From Acidobacteriaceae bacterium (GTDB taxonomy: Bacteria > Acidobacteriota > Terriglobia > Terriglobales > Acidobacteriaceae), in assembly GCA_027311125.1 (NCBI GenBank), contig DAICZO010000140.1:1-19482 (forward strand): DNA of 19,482 bases, in the 5' to 3' direction. The notes below the pieces were generated by a model. That model did no database searches. It was not told the origin of the DNA and was given only the letters and a program-made list of their open reading frames with translations. Each line of letters opens with the position of its first letter. The first letter of the stretch is position 1. Below are positions 5,122-12,634 of the stretch, in pieces. The translations under genes and the position numbers were made by a program.

Positions 5122-6903
5122 ATGGCAGAGATAGAACAGACGGGGTTGCAACGGGTGGCGGCTACGGGCGGAAGCGGCGGCAGTCCTGTGGAGCAGGCGT
5201 CAGCAATGTTGCGTGCGATGCGGCTACGTTTGGCTGCGATGCCGGAGGGCAAGCGTACCTGGTTGATAGCATCGGTGGTTTTGATTGTCGCGGTGAGTGC
5301 CGGACTGGCGTGGTACGCGCAGCGTCCGGATTGGCGAGTGTTGTTTTCGGGCCTGGATGGTAAGGACCTGCAGCAGGTGTCGCAGGAGTTGGCTGCGGCT
5401 GGGATTCCGTATGAGATGTCGATGGATGGCTCGAGTGTGGATGTGCCGGCAGAGATGCTGGACAAGGCTCGGATGGAGGTTGCGGCGAAGGGGATGCCAC
5501 AGACGGGGCGGTTGGGATTTGAGCTGTTCGATAAGCCGAACTGGGTGGGGAGTGAGTTTGATGAGCGGGTGAACTACCAGCGTGCGTTGGAGGGCGAGCT
5601 TGAACATACGATCGAGACGCTGAGCGCGGTGCGGTCGGCGAGAGTCCATCTGGTGCTGCCGCAACAGAGCTTGTTTGCGGCAGAGACGAAGCTGGCGAAG
5701 GCCTCGGTAGTGTTGAAGCTGAAGCGCGCTGCTATGGATGCGGAACAGGTGGAGGCGATCCGCAGTCTGGTGGCGGGATCGGTAGAGAACCTGAGCGTGG
5801 ATCAGGTAACGCTGGTGGATGCGGATGGACGAGTGAGCCTGAAGCCGCGAGGCAAGGATAGTGCGATGAGTGACCAGGAGCAGGCGATGGAGACCAAGCT
5901 GGTGGCGATGCTGGAGCCTTTGGCTGGGCGTGACAACGTGCGTGCAACGGTGAATATCAGCTATGACGAGGACACGGTGGACCGCACCGATGAGGTGTAT
6001 GACCCGAGTCAGGTAGCCGCGGTGACGATGAAGAAGAGCGAGCAGAATTCGGCGCAGCAGCGGCGTGCGAGCGGAGTGCCAGGAACAGCGAGCAACTCGC
6101 CTGGAGCTGCGGCGGCCGGAGCGGTGGCTGGATCGCAGGCAGCAGCGGCACCAGGAACGCCACCATTGCTGCAGAAGGAGGCGTTACCGGTGTATCCGCA
6201 GAGTGGTGGTGTGGGGCAGAGCGTGCGACAGGAGAACGGAACTTTTGCTGTGAGCAAACATATTATCCATAGCGAAGAGAACCCGGGACGAGTGCGACGG
6301 GTGACGGCAGCGGTGCTGGTGAATGATCGCTCTGGCATGGAGGGCGTGGGCAAGCTGGAACATGCGGTGTGGAAGCCTCGCAGTGCAGATGAGATGCATC
6401 GGTTGGAACAGTTGGCCCAGGCATCGGTTGGGTTTGATGGTAAACGTGGTTACGAGGTGGTGGTGGAGAATGTCAGCTTCAGCACGAATGCTCCCCCGGC
6501 AAAGCTCCCTGCGATGGACCAGGCAGTGGATGCCTTGCGAGGGGCAGCCAATGCGCAGCCGGGATTGATGCGAACCATGATGATCGGGCTGTGTGGGGTG
6601 CTGCTGGTGCTGTTCGTCCTGAGGCCGCTGGTGCAGCAGGTTAGCGCAACGATGAAGGAGCCGTTGTTGCTAATGGAGCCAAGCCGGGAGATAGGAGTAA
6701 GAAAAAGTATTGAACCGCAACAGATCCCATTGTCTGTACCCGCTGGGCTGCAGGATCGATCGGCGATGAGCATCGAGGCATCACGAGTAAAAGCGGAGCA
6801 ACGCGGAATTTACGAGCATGTGACGGAACATATCCGCAGAGATCCCGTGCAGAGCACGCGGTTGCTGGAAGCCTGGATAGGCCCGGGCGAGGAGAGTGAG
6901 TGA
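5122..6903 (+). CDS. fliF: Flagellar MS-ring protein FliF
   Basis: Counted from ATG 5122 the protein has 593 residues, within the family range. A first membrane helix lies at about 47-66 (LIASVVLIVAVSAGLAWYA). The YscJ/FliF ring domains follow, with LFSGLDGKDLQQVSQEL, RALEGELEHTIETL and SARVHLVLPQQSLF. A flexible Ala/Gly/Pro/Ser linker covers about 310-350. The second membrane helix is at about 483-503. The C-terminal cytoplasmic tail, rich in charged residues and ending LLEAWIGPGEESE, is where FliG docks. FliF forms the inner-membrane base of the flagellum. GTG 5113 is an in-frame alternative start. Its stop overlaps the fliG ATG (TGATG), indicating coupled translation of two proteins that bind each other. 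Confidence 0.96.
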   Translation: MAEIEQTGLQRVAATGGSGGSPVEQASAMLRAMRLRLAAMPEGKRTWLIASVVLIVAVSAGLAWYAQRPDWRVLFSGLDGKDLQQVSQELAAAGIPYEMSMDGSSVDVPAEMLDKARMEVAAKGMPQTGRLGFELFDKPNWVGSEFDERVNYQRALEGELEHTIETLSAVRSARVHLVLPQQSLFAAETKLAKASVVLKLKRAAMDAEQVEAIRSLVAGSVENLSVDQVTLVDADGRVSLKPRGKDSAMSDQEQAMETKLVAMLEPLAGRDNVRATVNISYDEDTVDRTDEVYDPSQVAAVTMKKSEQNSAQQRRASGVPGTASNSPGAAAAGAVAGSQAAAAPGTPPLLQKEALPVYPQSGGVGQSVRQENGTFAVSKHIIHSEENPGRVRRVTAAVLVNDRSGMEGVGKLEHAVWKPRSADEMHRLEQLAQASVGFDGKRGYEVVVENVSFSTNAPPAKLPAMDQAVDALRGAANAQPGLMRTMMIGLCGVLLVLFVLRPLVQQVSATMKEPLLLMEPSREIGVRKSIEPQQIPLSVPAGLQDRSAMSIEASRVKAEQRGIYEHVTEHIRRDPVQSTRLLEAWIGPGEESE

Positions 6904-7991
6904 TGGCACTGGAGACGTATGACAGTGGTAGCAGTCAAGAACCGCAGACCACATTTCTATTACCGGCAGTGGCAGGATTTATCCCTGCGGATGTTAGCGG
7001 CCTGCGGAAGGCAGCGATCTTGATGGTGGCATTGGGCGACGAGTTGGCCAAGGCGATGTTTCAGAGTCTAAGCCCAGCGGATGTGCAGCGCGTGACGCAT
7101 GAGATAACCATGTTGGGTTCGATTCCGGCTGCTCAGTTGACGCAGGTAATGACGGAGTTCTACGGACTGCTGGAGACGCAGCAGTATATTGTACGAGGTG
7201 GTCCGGAGTATGCGTTGAAGCTTTTGACGGAGGCGTTTGGTTCGGTGAAGGCGCAGGAGTTGCTGAAGCAGGTGAAGAAGATGCGGGAGCGCTCCACAGG
7301 TGATCTGGCGATTCTGCAGAAGATTGAACCGCAACAACTGAGCAAATTTCTGGAGAAGGAACATCCGCAGACGGTGGCGTTGGTGCTGGCCCATCTGGAG
7401 TCGAAGCGAGGGTCGACTGTGCTGATGCATCTGGAAGATGAGATGCGGGTCGCGGTGGTGAAGAAACTGGCTGAGATGCGCCAGTTTTCTCCGGAGATGG
7501 CACAGAAGGTGGCCCTGGTGCTGCACAAGCGGATGGAGGGTCTGGGATCGAGTGGCCGCAAGACCTACTCGGGTTACAAGGCGGTGGCAGACATTCTGAA
7601 TGGGATGGAGCAGAGTGCGAGTAAGGGGATTCTGGAAAAGATTGAGCAGAAGCAACCGGATGTTGCGATCGGTATTCGCAATTTGATGTTTACCTTTGAC
7701 GACTTGTTGACGGTGCCGGCACAGAGCATTCGCGATTTGGTGGGTGCGGCAGATAAGCGCGTACTGACGCTGGCTCTGAAAGGGGCGCAGGACAACATCA
7801 AGGCGCACCTGTTTCAGGCGATGAGTTCTCGTGCGGTGGAGATGCTGAAGGAAGACATGGAAGCGATGGGCCCGGTACGTAGCCGTGATGTGGCGGCTGC
7901 GAAGCAAGAGCTGTTGACGCTGGCACAGAAGATGGAAGATGAAGGCAAGATCATTCTAAAGCTGGAGGGCGATGATGAACTCTCTGTCTGA
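6903..7991 (+). CDS. fliG: Flagellar motor switch protein FliG
   Basis: The 362-residue protein shows the three FliG regions. The N-terminal domain binds FliF (about 30-125, SGLRKAAILMVALGDELAKAMF). The middle domain carries the EHPQT motif at 153-157. The C-terminal torque domain has VGAADKRVLTLALKGA and ends MGPVRSRDVAAAKQELLTLA. FliG couples stator ion flow to rotation and switching, on the cytoplasmic face of the MS ring. ATG 6903 overlaps the fliF stop by one base, with GAGGAGAG upstream. GTG 6900 is less likely. Its 3' end overlaps fliH. Length is slightly above the usual 330-345 because of the N-terminal lead. Confidence 0.96.
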   Translation: MALETYDSGSSQEPQTTFLLPAVAGFIPADVSGLRKAAILMVALGDELAKAMFQSLSPADVQRVTHEITMLGSIPAAQLTQVMTEFYGLLETQQYIVRGGPEYALKLLTEAFGSVKAQELLKQVKKMRERSTGDLAILQKIEPQQLSKFLEKEHPQTVALVLAHLESKRGSTVLMHLEDEMRVAVVKKLAEMRQFSPEMAQKVALVLHKRMEGLGSSGRKTYSGYKAVADILNGMEQSASKGILEKIEQKQPDVAIGIRNLMFTFDDLLTVPAQSIRDLVGAADKRVLTLALKGAQDNIKAHLFQAMSSRAVEMLKEDMEAMGPVRSRDVAAAKQELLTLAQKMEDEGKIILKLEGDDELSV

Positions 7992-8703
7992 GGCGAGGGG
8001 TGAGACTGGTGAGCGAGGAACAAGCACTGCCCCGCAGTTGCTGGTTGGTAGCGGGCAAGGACAGGTGATGCGACTGCACTTTGAGCAGGTAGATGCCGGT
8101 GCGAGACGAGTGACAGCAGGATTGGAAACACAGGCCAGAGCAATGCTGGAGGCCAAAGTGGCTCGATTGGACTCGGAATTGGTGCGATTGCGACCGCAAT
8201 TGGTGGAGGAGTTGAACGCGGCTCATGCAAGCGAGTTAGCTTCTGTGAGTGCGGAGTACGAGCGGAGTCTTGAACATGAGCGGTTGCGTGCTCAGGGGAT
8301 GGTGCGAGAGGCATGTCAGCGATTTCGCGCGGACCGAGAGCGATACTTTGCGCAGGTTGAGGCTGAGGTGGTAAAGCTTTCGTTGGCGATTGCAGCACGT
8401 GTGTTGCATCGCGAGAGCTGCCTTGATCCTTTGCTTTTACAAGCTACGGTGCGAGTTGCCTTGGGTAAGGTCGCGGAGGAGAGTGGTACGGTGCTCTGTG
8501 TGCCGGAGGGCACCCAGCAGCAGTGGATCGAGGCACTAAGACTGGATGTGGATGAGAGCGTATCGGTTGTGGGTGACAGCAAACTGACGACAGGGGAGTG
8601 TGTGTTGTCGACGCGGTTGGGGAAGGTGGAGTTGGGTGTGGCTGCGCAGTTGGCAGAGATCGAACAGGGGTTCTTCGATCTGCTACAGCAGAGGCCTTCT
8701 TAA
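7975..8703 (+). CDS. fliH: Flagellar export apparatus stator FliH
   Basis: The 242-residue protein has a predicted long charged coiled coil at about 50-130 (ARAMLEAKVARLDSEL, HASELASVSAEYERSL, ERLRAQGMVREA). A C-terminal FliH/YscL-type domain follows (FAQVEAEVVKLSLAIAARVL, then LGKVELGVAAQLAEIEQGFF). FliH dimers bind the ATPase FliI, control its activity and tether it to the C ring. I chose ATG 7975 because GGAGG lies 6 bases upstream; ATG 7972 is the adjacent alternative. It overlaps the end of fliG, and its TAA overlaps the fliI ATG by one base (TAATG). Sequence conservation in this family is low, so gene order supports the call. Confidence 0.9.
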   Translation: MNSLSEARGETGERGTSTAPQLLVGSGQGQVMRLHFEQVDAGARRVTAGLETQARAMLEAKVARLDSELVRLRPQLVEELNAAHASELASVSAEYERSLEHERLRAQGMVREACQRFRADRERYFAQVEAEVVKLSLAIAARVLHRESCLDPLLLQATVRVALGKVAEESGTVLCVPEGTQQQWIEALRLDVDESVSVVGDSKLTTGECVLSTRLGKVELGVAAQLAEIEQGFFDLLQQRPS

Positions 8704-9878
8704 TGATGACTGCGGAAGGCGATGTCTTGGAGCATTCCTGTAACCTGGCCGCGTATTTTAGGTTGCTCAACGCTCGTCCTGCATGGCGTTGGAGCGGCCG
8801 AGTGGTAGAAGCAAATGGGCAGACGGTCGAGGCGGAAGGGCCACTGTGTTCGGTCGGCGAGGGTTGCGAGATTGTACGTGCCAATGGAGAACGGCATCGC
8901 GCGGAGGTGATTGGTTTTCGCGGGCGCAGTGTACTTGCGATGCCCTTGGAGACTACGCAGGGAATCCAGTACGGGGACTCCGTGCTTGCATTGGGGGTGA
9001 TGCCTAGCCTTGCAGTAGGAACGCAGATGCAGGGACGGATTCTGAGTGCATTGGGTGAGCCGCTGGATAATCTTGAGGCGCCCAAGGTGCAATGGAACTG
9101 GCCTCTGGATGGTGCTGTTCCGCAAGCGATGGAGCGAGTGCCAATCCGTGAGCCGCTGCAGACAGGGTTAAGAGTACTGGATGGAATGCTGACGGTTGGG
9201 CGTGGACAACGAGTGGGGATCTTTGGTGGGTCAGGCGTGGGTAAGAGCACACTGATCGGTATGATGACGCGCAATACCGCAGCAGACATTACGGTGGTTG
9301 GATTGGTGGGAGAACGAGGCCGCGAGGTGCGGGAGTTTGTGGAGGACTCACTGGGTGAAGATGGGTTGAAGCGAGCGGTTGTACTGGTGTCGACCTCGGA
9401 TCAGAGTCCGTTGCTGCGAATGCGCGCGGCGATGGCGGCTACGGCAGTTGCCGAGTTCTATGCAGCACAGGGTAAACATGTGTTGTTGGTGCTGGACTCG
9501 TTGACACGCTATGCAATGGCGGCTCGTGAAGTCGGCCTGGCCGCAGGGGAGCCACCGGCCAGTAAGGGATATACGCCGTCGGTGTTTACCAAGCTGGCGA
9601 AGCTGGTGGAGCGAGCGGGGAACTTTACGACAGGTAGCATCACTGCTTTCTACACGGTGTTGATGGAGGGTGATGACCAGCAAGACCCGATCGTTGATGC
9701 GGTGCGCTCGTTGCTGGATGGACATGTGGTGTTGTCGCGTGCGCTGGCATCGGCAGGTCACTATCCTCCGGTGGATATTCTGGATTCACTGAGTCGACTG
9801 ATGCCAGCAGTAACGACGGATGAACATTTGAACAAGGCCATGCTGGCGCGACAGTTGTTGGCAACGCATGCACGCTAG
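8703..9878 (+). CDS. fliI: Flagellar export ATPase FliI, cut short by an in-frame TAG
   Basis: The 391-residue product has the N-terminal beta-barrel and the whole F1-beta-like catalytic domain: Walker A GGSGVGKST at 175-183, GERGREVREF, Walker B VLLVLD at 260-265, then DSLTRYAMAAREVGLAAGEPP. It ends inside the C-terminal domain at QLLATHAR. Normal FliI is about 440 residues. The frame stays open beyond the TAG for 53 codons that match the missing FliI C-terminus (see 9879-10040). FliI powers and unfolds export substrates, and its C-terminal domain lines the hole that FliJ enters. The truncated form would probably be impaired. ATG 8703 overlaps the fliH stop, with AGAGG 9-10 bases upstream. 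Without the TAG the protein would have 445 residues. Confidence 0.93.
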   Translation: MMTAEGDVLEHSCNLAAYFRLLNARPAWRWSGRVVEANGQTVEAEGPLCSVGEGCEIVRANGERHRAEVIGFRGRSVLAMPLETTQGIQYGDSVLALGVMPSLAVGTQMQGRILSALGEPLDNLEAPKVQWNWPLDGAVPQAMERVPIREPLQTGLRVLDGMLTVGRGQRVGIFGGSGVGKSTLIGMMTRNTAADITVVGLVGERGREVREFVEDSLGEDGLKRAVVLVSTSDQSPLLRMRAAMAATAVAEFYAAQGKHVLLVLDSLTRYAMAAREVGLAAGEPPASKGYTPSVFTKLAKLVERAGNFTTGSITAFYTVLMEGDDQQDPIVDAVRSLLDGHVVLSRALASAGHYPPVDILDSLSRLMPAVTTDEHLNKAMLARQLLATHAR

Positions 9879-10040
9879 GAAGATCTGGTTCGCATAGGAG
9901 CGTACAAAGCAGGAATGGATGTCGCACTGGATCGTGCTATCGAAGCGATGCCGCGGCTGCGAAGCTATCTGCAGCAGCGGAGTCGGGAGACGCCGTCCAT
10001 GCAGGAGTCTATTGCGCGATTCATCGGTCTGGATATTTGA
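9879..10040 (+). pseudogene. fliI: Detached C-terminal segment of fliI downstream of the amber codon
   Basis: Read in the same frame as fliI, these bases give EDLVRIGAYKAG, then DVALDRAIEAMPRLRSYLQQ, and end ARFIGLDI before TGA 10038-10040. Known FliI proteins have xxDLVxxGAYxKGSDPxLDxAI at this place, so this is the missing FliI end, not a new gene. No frameshift is needed: a single codon (392, TAG) separates the parts. The stop is one base before the fliJ ATG, as expected of the intact ancestral gene. The segment has no start with a good ribosome-binding site. Confidence 0.88.
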
Positions 10041-10041
10041 C

Positions 10042-10494
10042 ATGTTGTCGAAGCTGCGATCAATGCAACGAGTAGCGGCGTTATATGCGGTGATGGTCGA
10101 AGCGCGTGCGTACGATCTGGAAGTTGCGACAATGCGTCTGCGTGCGACTGAGATGGAGATCGAGCGGCGAGAGTCTTTCCTTGCTGAGGCATTTAATGAC
10201 GGGCGCCTGGCACTTAAAGTGGAGAACACCCTTGATTGGCGGGTAGCTGAAGTAACGACACTCGTTGCGCACCGAGATATTGCTGCCTTGGCAGAGCGTC
10301 GACTAGTTGAATTTGACCAGTTTGATATCGCCAATGCCGAGTACATTCAAGGCAAACAACGCAGCGAACAACTGAAGCGGATTGTGGATGAGATGCGACT
10401 GCAGGCCGTTACGGCTGAGGCTCGCTTTGAGCAGGCGAGATCGGATGATCGCTTTCTCGGCCGCAAACACTGGTTATCCCTCCAGCGGCACTGA
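10042..10494 (+). CDS. fliJ: Flagellar export chaperone/stalk protein FliJ (by position and coiled-coil form)
   Basis: The 150-residue protein is almost all charged helix suited to coiled coil: RATEMEIERRESFLAEAF, then ERRLVEFDQFDIANAEYIQG, then QLKRIVDEMRLQAVTAEARF. FliJ is a poorly conserved helical hairpin that enters the FliI ring and contacts FlhA. The position between fliI and fliK supports the name. ATG 10042 is one base after the stop of full-length fliI and has no strong ribosome-binding site. Translation therefore probably depended on ribosomes finishing fliI, which now stop 163 bases earlier at the TAG. An in-frame upstream extension would overlap the fliI C-terminal segment and is rejected. 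Confidence 0.78.
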   Translation: MLSKLRSMQRVAALYAVMVEARAYDLEVATMRLRATEMEIERRESFLAEAFNDGRLALKVENTLDWRVAEVTTLVAHRDIAALAERRLVEFDQFDIANAEYIQGKQRSEQLKRIVDEMRLQAVTAEARFEQARSDDRFLGRKHWLSLQRH

Positions 10495-10568
10495 CACAGG
10501 TTGCTGTATGAAGTGTTCCTAATCCTTATCCATTCAACTATGGCCACGCAGGTGCAACTGCACAGGGT

Positions 10569-12041
10569 ATGAGCGTTGGACTGAATGAGATATCGATTGG
10601 TCCAGGTGAGAGCCCGCACGGGGTAGGCCTGGGTCAGTCGCCGAAGATGATCAGGGTCGTCGGTCAAACACCGGTGACGTTCGCCTCACGACTTGAAGCG
10701 TTACATGGGTCGACGATAGGCGTAGCAAGCCAGAAGATCGTACCAGTACCAGTAAAACCCACTGTTGCTGTCTCCACTCTTACTTCAACTCCAGTGGCGA
10801 GCGATAAAGCACCTGCGATTCTTAGTCTTGATTACCGCACACTACCGAGTGCGGACATGACTTTGTCTTGCAGTCGAAATAACGTCATGTCGCCGAAGCA
10901 GCCCGATACTATGCTGTCGATAAGTGCGAAGACAGACTCTGCTGTAATTCCTACTAACTCAAGTCTTACCGCAGGTGTGAGCACTCCATTGAGGCATTCT
11001 GCTGTGGCTACTCCTATTGGCCCTAAGCATAGTGAACCAGCCAAGCATCCTTCGGCTCATGCGGTAGCAGTGGTACATGAAGTATTACAGCCGACTGTTA
11101 TGAGAAGTGAATTTCCCGCCTCATTGCCTAATCTTAGATTTGGAACCAATCAACTGCCACCTTGCTTATCTGATTTCAAGTCAACGAATAGCTTTATTAT
11201 TCCAGCTAATTCCGGGGCGAAGGGCAAGATGGCGAAGGAGCCAACAAGTAGTTCCGGAAGGACTCCTGATGTAGCTATGGGAGTACCGGGAATTGCGTTG
11301 CAGCATCCAGTTGTAAGTGGAGCTGTCATGGTCAGCGAGGATGGTAAGCAAGGCGCTGCTACTCAGGATCTACTGTTAGCGAAGACAACAGTAATTGATG
11401 GTGCGTCTGCAAATGGTTCGGTTGCGCAGATGTCTCCCGTGACCGTAGTTGGGCAAGCTAGTCCTTTGCCAATGAACTTGCCTGTGCACGCATCGAATAC
11501 ATCTTCGCCGGAGACTCCGATACAGCAGCATCGTGCGGAGCCTAACACTACCTTACTGGAGAACGCGGTCTACTCTGGCGAAGGCGTGAATCACGCTGTA
11601 CTACAGACAAGCAGCTCTGCGCTGGAAGTGGGGTTGCCACATGGTGCTCACGGTTGGGTGAAGATTCGTGCTGAGTTAGATGACGGCGGGCTGGTACATG
11701 CGACGTTGTCGGCGAGATCCTTGAGTGGGCAGGAGATGTTACATCGGGAGTTGCCAGGCTTGACTCGGTTTCTCGAGGCGGAGCATGTGGCCGTTCAGCC
11801 ATTGGTGACAGAACGGAGTTCGACTCCTGGACTGGACACAGGACAGGGCAGCAACGGAAGCGCTGCTGATGCGCAGAGTGGTCAGAAGCATCAAGGAGGC
11901 GCGTTATCAGGGTTAGCTGACCCGCTTACACGCGGCAGCGATGGAGCGGAACAGGACAACACGTTGACGGGTGGAATGACAGATGCCGGACGCCTCCTCC
12001 GAAGTAGCGGGAGTGGCAGTTGGTTGAACGTAAGAGTTTAG
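10569..12041 (+). CDS. fliK: Probable flagellar hook-length control protein FliK
   Basis: The 490-residue protein has a long, low-complexity N-terminal part (about 1-345) rich in Ser, Thr, Pro, Ala and Val. A compact C-terminal region follows at about 350-415 (LEVGLPHGAHGWVKIRAEL, then VHATLSARSLSGQEMLHREL). The latter fits the Flg_hook domain of FliK, and the place before flgD fits. FliK is secreted, measures hook length and switches export specificity through FlhB. Codon use is visibly more A/T-ended between about 10600 and 11560 than in neighbouring genes. The frame is open for 57 bases before ATG 10569, back to TGA 10509-10511, but contains no start codon. The ribosome-binding site is weak, so the start is uncertain. 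Confidence 0.75.
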   Translation: MSVGLNEISIGPGESPHGVGLGQSPKMIRVVGQTPVTFASRLEALHGSTIGVASQKIVPVPVKPTVAVSTLTSTPVASDKAPAILSLDYRTLPSADMTLSCSRNNVMSPKQPDTMLSISAKTDSAVIPTNSSLTAGVSTPLRHSAVATPIGPKHSEPAKHPSAHAVAVVHEVLQPTVMRSEFPASLPNLRFGTNQLPPCLSDFKSTNSFIIPANSGAKGKMAKEPTSSSGRTPDVAMGVPGIALQHPVVSGAVMVSEDGKQGAATQDLLLAKTTVIDGASANGSVAQMSPVTVVGQASPLPMNLPVHASNTSSPETPIQQHRAEPNTTLLENAVYSGEGVNHAVLQTSSSALEVGLPHGAHGWVKIRAELDDGGLVHATLSARSLSGQEMLHRELPGLTRFLEAEHVAVQPLVTERSSTPGLDTGQGSNGSAADAQSGQKHQGGALSGLADPLTRGSDGAEQDNTLTGGMTDAGRLLRSSGSGSWLNVRV

Positions 12042-12059
12042 CAACGGAAAGAGAAGGGG

Positions 12060-12563
12060 ATGAATATGGATGCATTGCAGATGAATATAAACGGACCAGT
12101 CAGCGCCTTGGCCGCGGCGAAGGTAGCGACGGCCCTGGCGACGCGACAGGTCACAGCCAAGACGAGTAGCAGTGTTCCCACTTCTGGCACAACGAGTTCG
12201 ACCGGCACGTCGACAACGGCAACTACGGGTGCGGCGACAATCACCTCGAGTGATTTTCTAACGTTGCTTGTGAGTGAGTTAAAGAATCAGGATCCGACTC
12301 AACCTACCGATCCGAACGCTTACATCCAACAATTGGTGGGAGTGAATAGCCTGCAACAGTTGATGCAGATCAACCAGGGACTGACGACGATCGAGCCTTC
12401 GAAGAGTACGACAACGACTGCACCAGTTACGGCGCCTACTACGACAACTCCAACACCTACGGCGCCAGTGACGGCACCGACTCCGGCAGTTTCTGCCACG
12501 ACACCCGCTGTTTCCGGCCTGGGCCATCTGACCGCGATGTTGCAGTCATTGACGGGGCTTTAG
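12060..12563 (+). CDS. flgD: Flagellar hook-capping protein FlgD, short form
   Basis: The 167-residue protein has the conserved FlgD N-terminal core at about 62-108 (SDFLTLLVSELKNQDPTQP, then YIQQLVGVNSLQQLMQIN). It is flanked by Ser/Thr-rich sequence (30-61) and a Thr/Pro/Ala-rich tail (115-152). The Tudor/Ig-like hook-cap domains that follow in classical FlgD (about 220-230 residues) are absent. FlgD caps the growing hook and directs FlgE assembly. ATG 12066 may be the true start, since AGGGG lies 6 bases before it and touches ATG 12060. The gene is 18 bases after fliK and 71 bases before flgE. Identity rests on the core motif plus position next to flgE. Confidence 0.88.
   Translation: MNMDALQMNINGPVSALAAAKVATALATRQVTAKTSSSVPTSGTTSSTGTSTTATTGAATITSSDFLTLLVSELKNQDPTQPTDPNAYIQQLVGVNSLQQLMQINQGLTTIEPSKSTTTTAPVTAPTTTTPTPTAPVTAPTPAVSATTPAVSGLGHLTAMLQSLTGL
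12417..12482 (+). repeat. Thr/Pro/Ala coding repeat within flgD
   Basis: TAPVTAPT is encoded twice (12417-12440 and 12459-12482), separated by TTTPTP. The two DNA copies differ only at synonymous third positions, so the repeat is old or kept at protein level. It forms a low-complexity linker after the FlgD core. Confidence 0.6.
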
Positions 12564-12634
12564 ACGCAAAGAGACTCTGCAATTCTGCTGCTGCAATGTT
12601 CAACTAACGATCACGATCATCAAGGAGAAGAACA

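Noticed and set aside
9876..9878. TAG in fliI as a pyrrolysine or programmed read-through codon
   Set aside because: Nothing in the window (no suppressor tRNA or obvious recoding element) supports it; a point mutation or sequence error is simpler. It stays only as a possibility to test.
10540..10571. Short frame from ATG 10540 as a small gene between fliJ and fliK
   Set aside because: Only ten codons, ending at TGA 10570-10572, with no ribosome-binding site.
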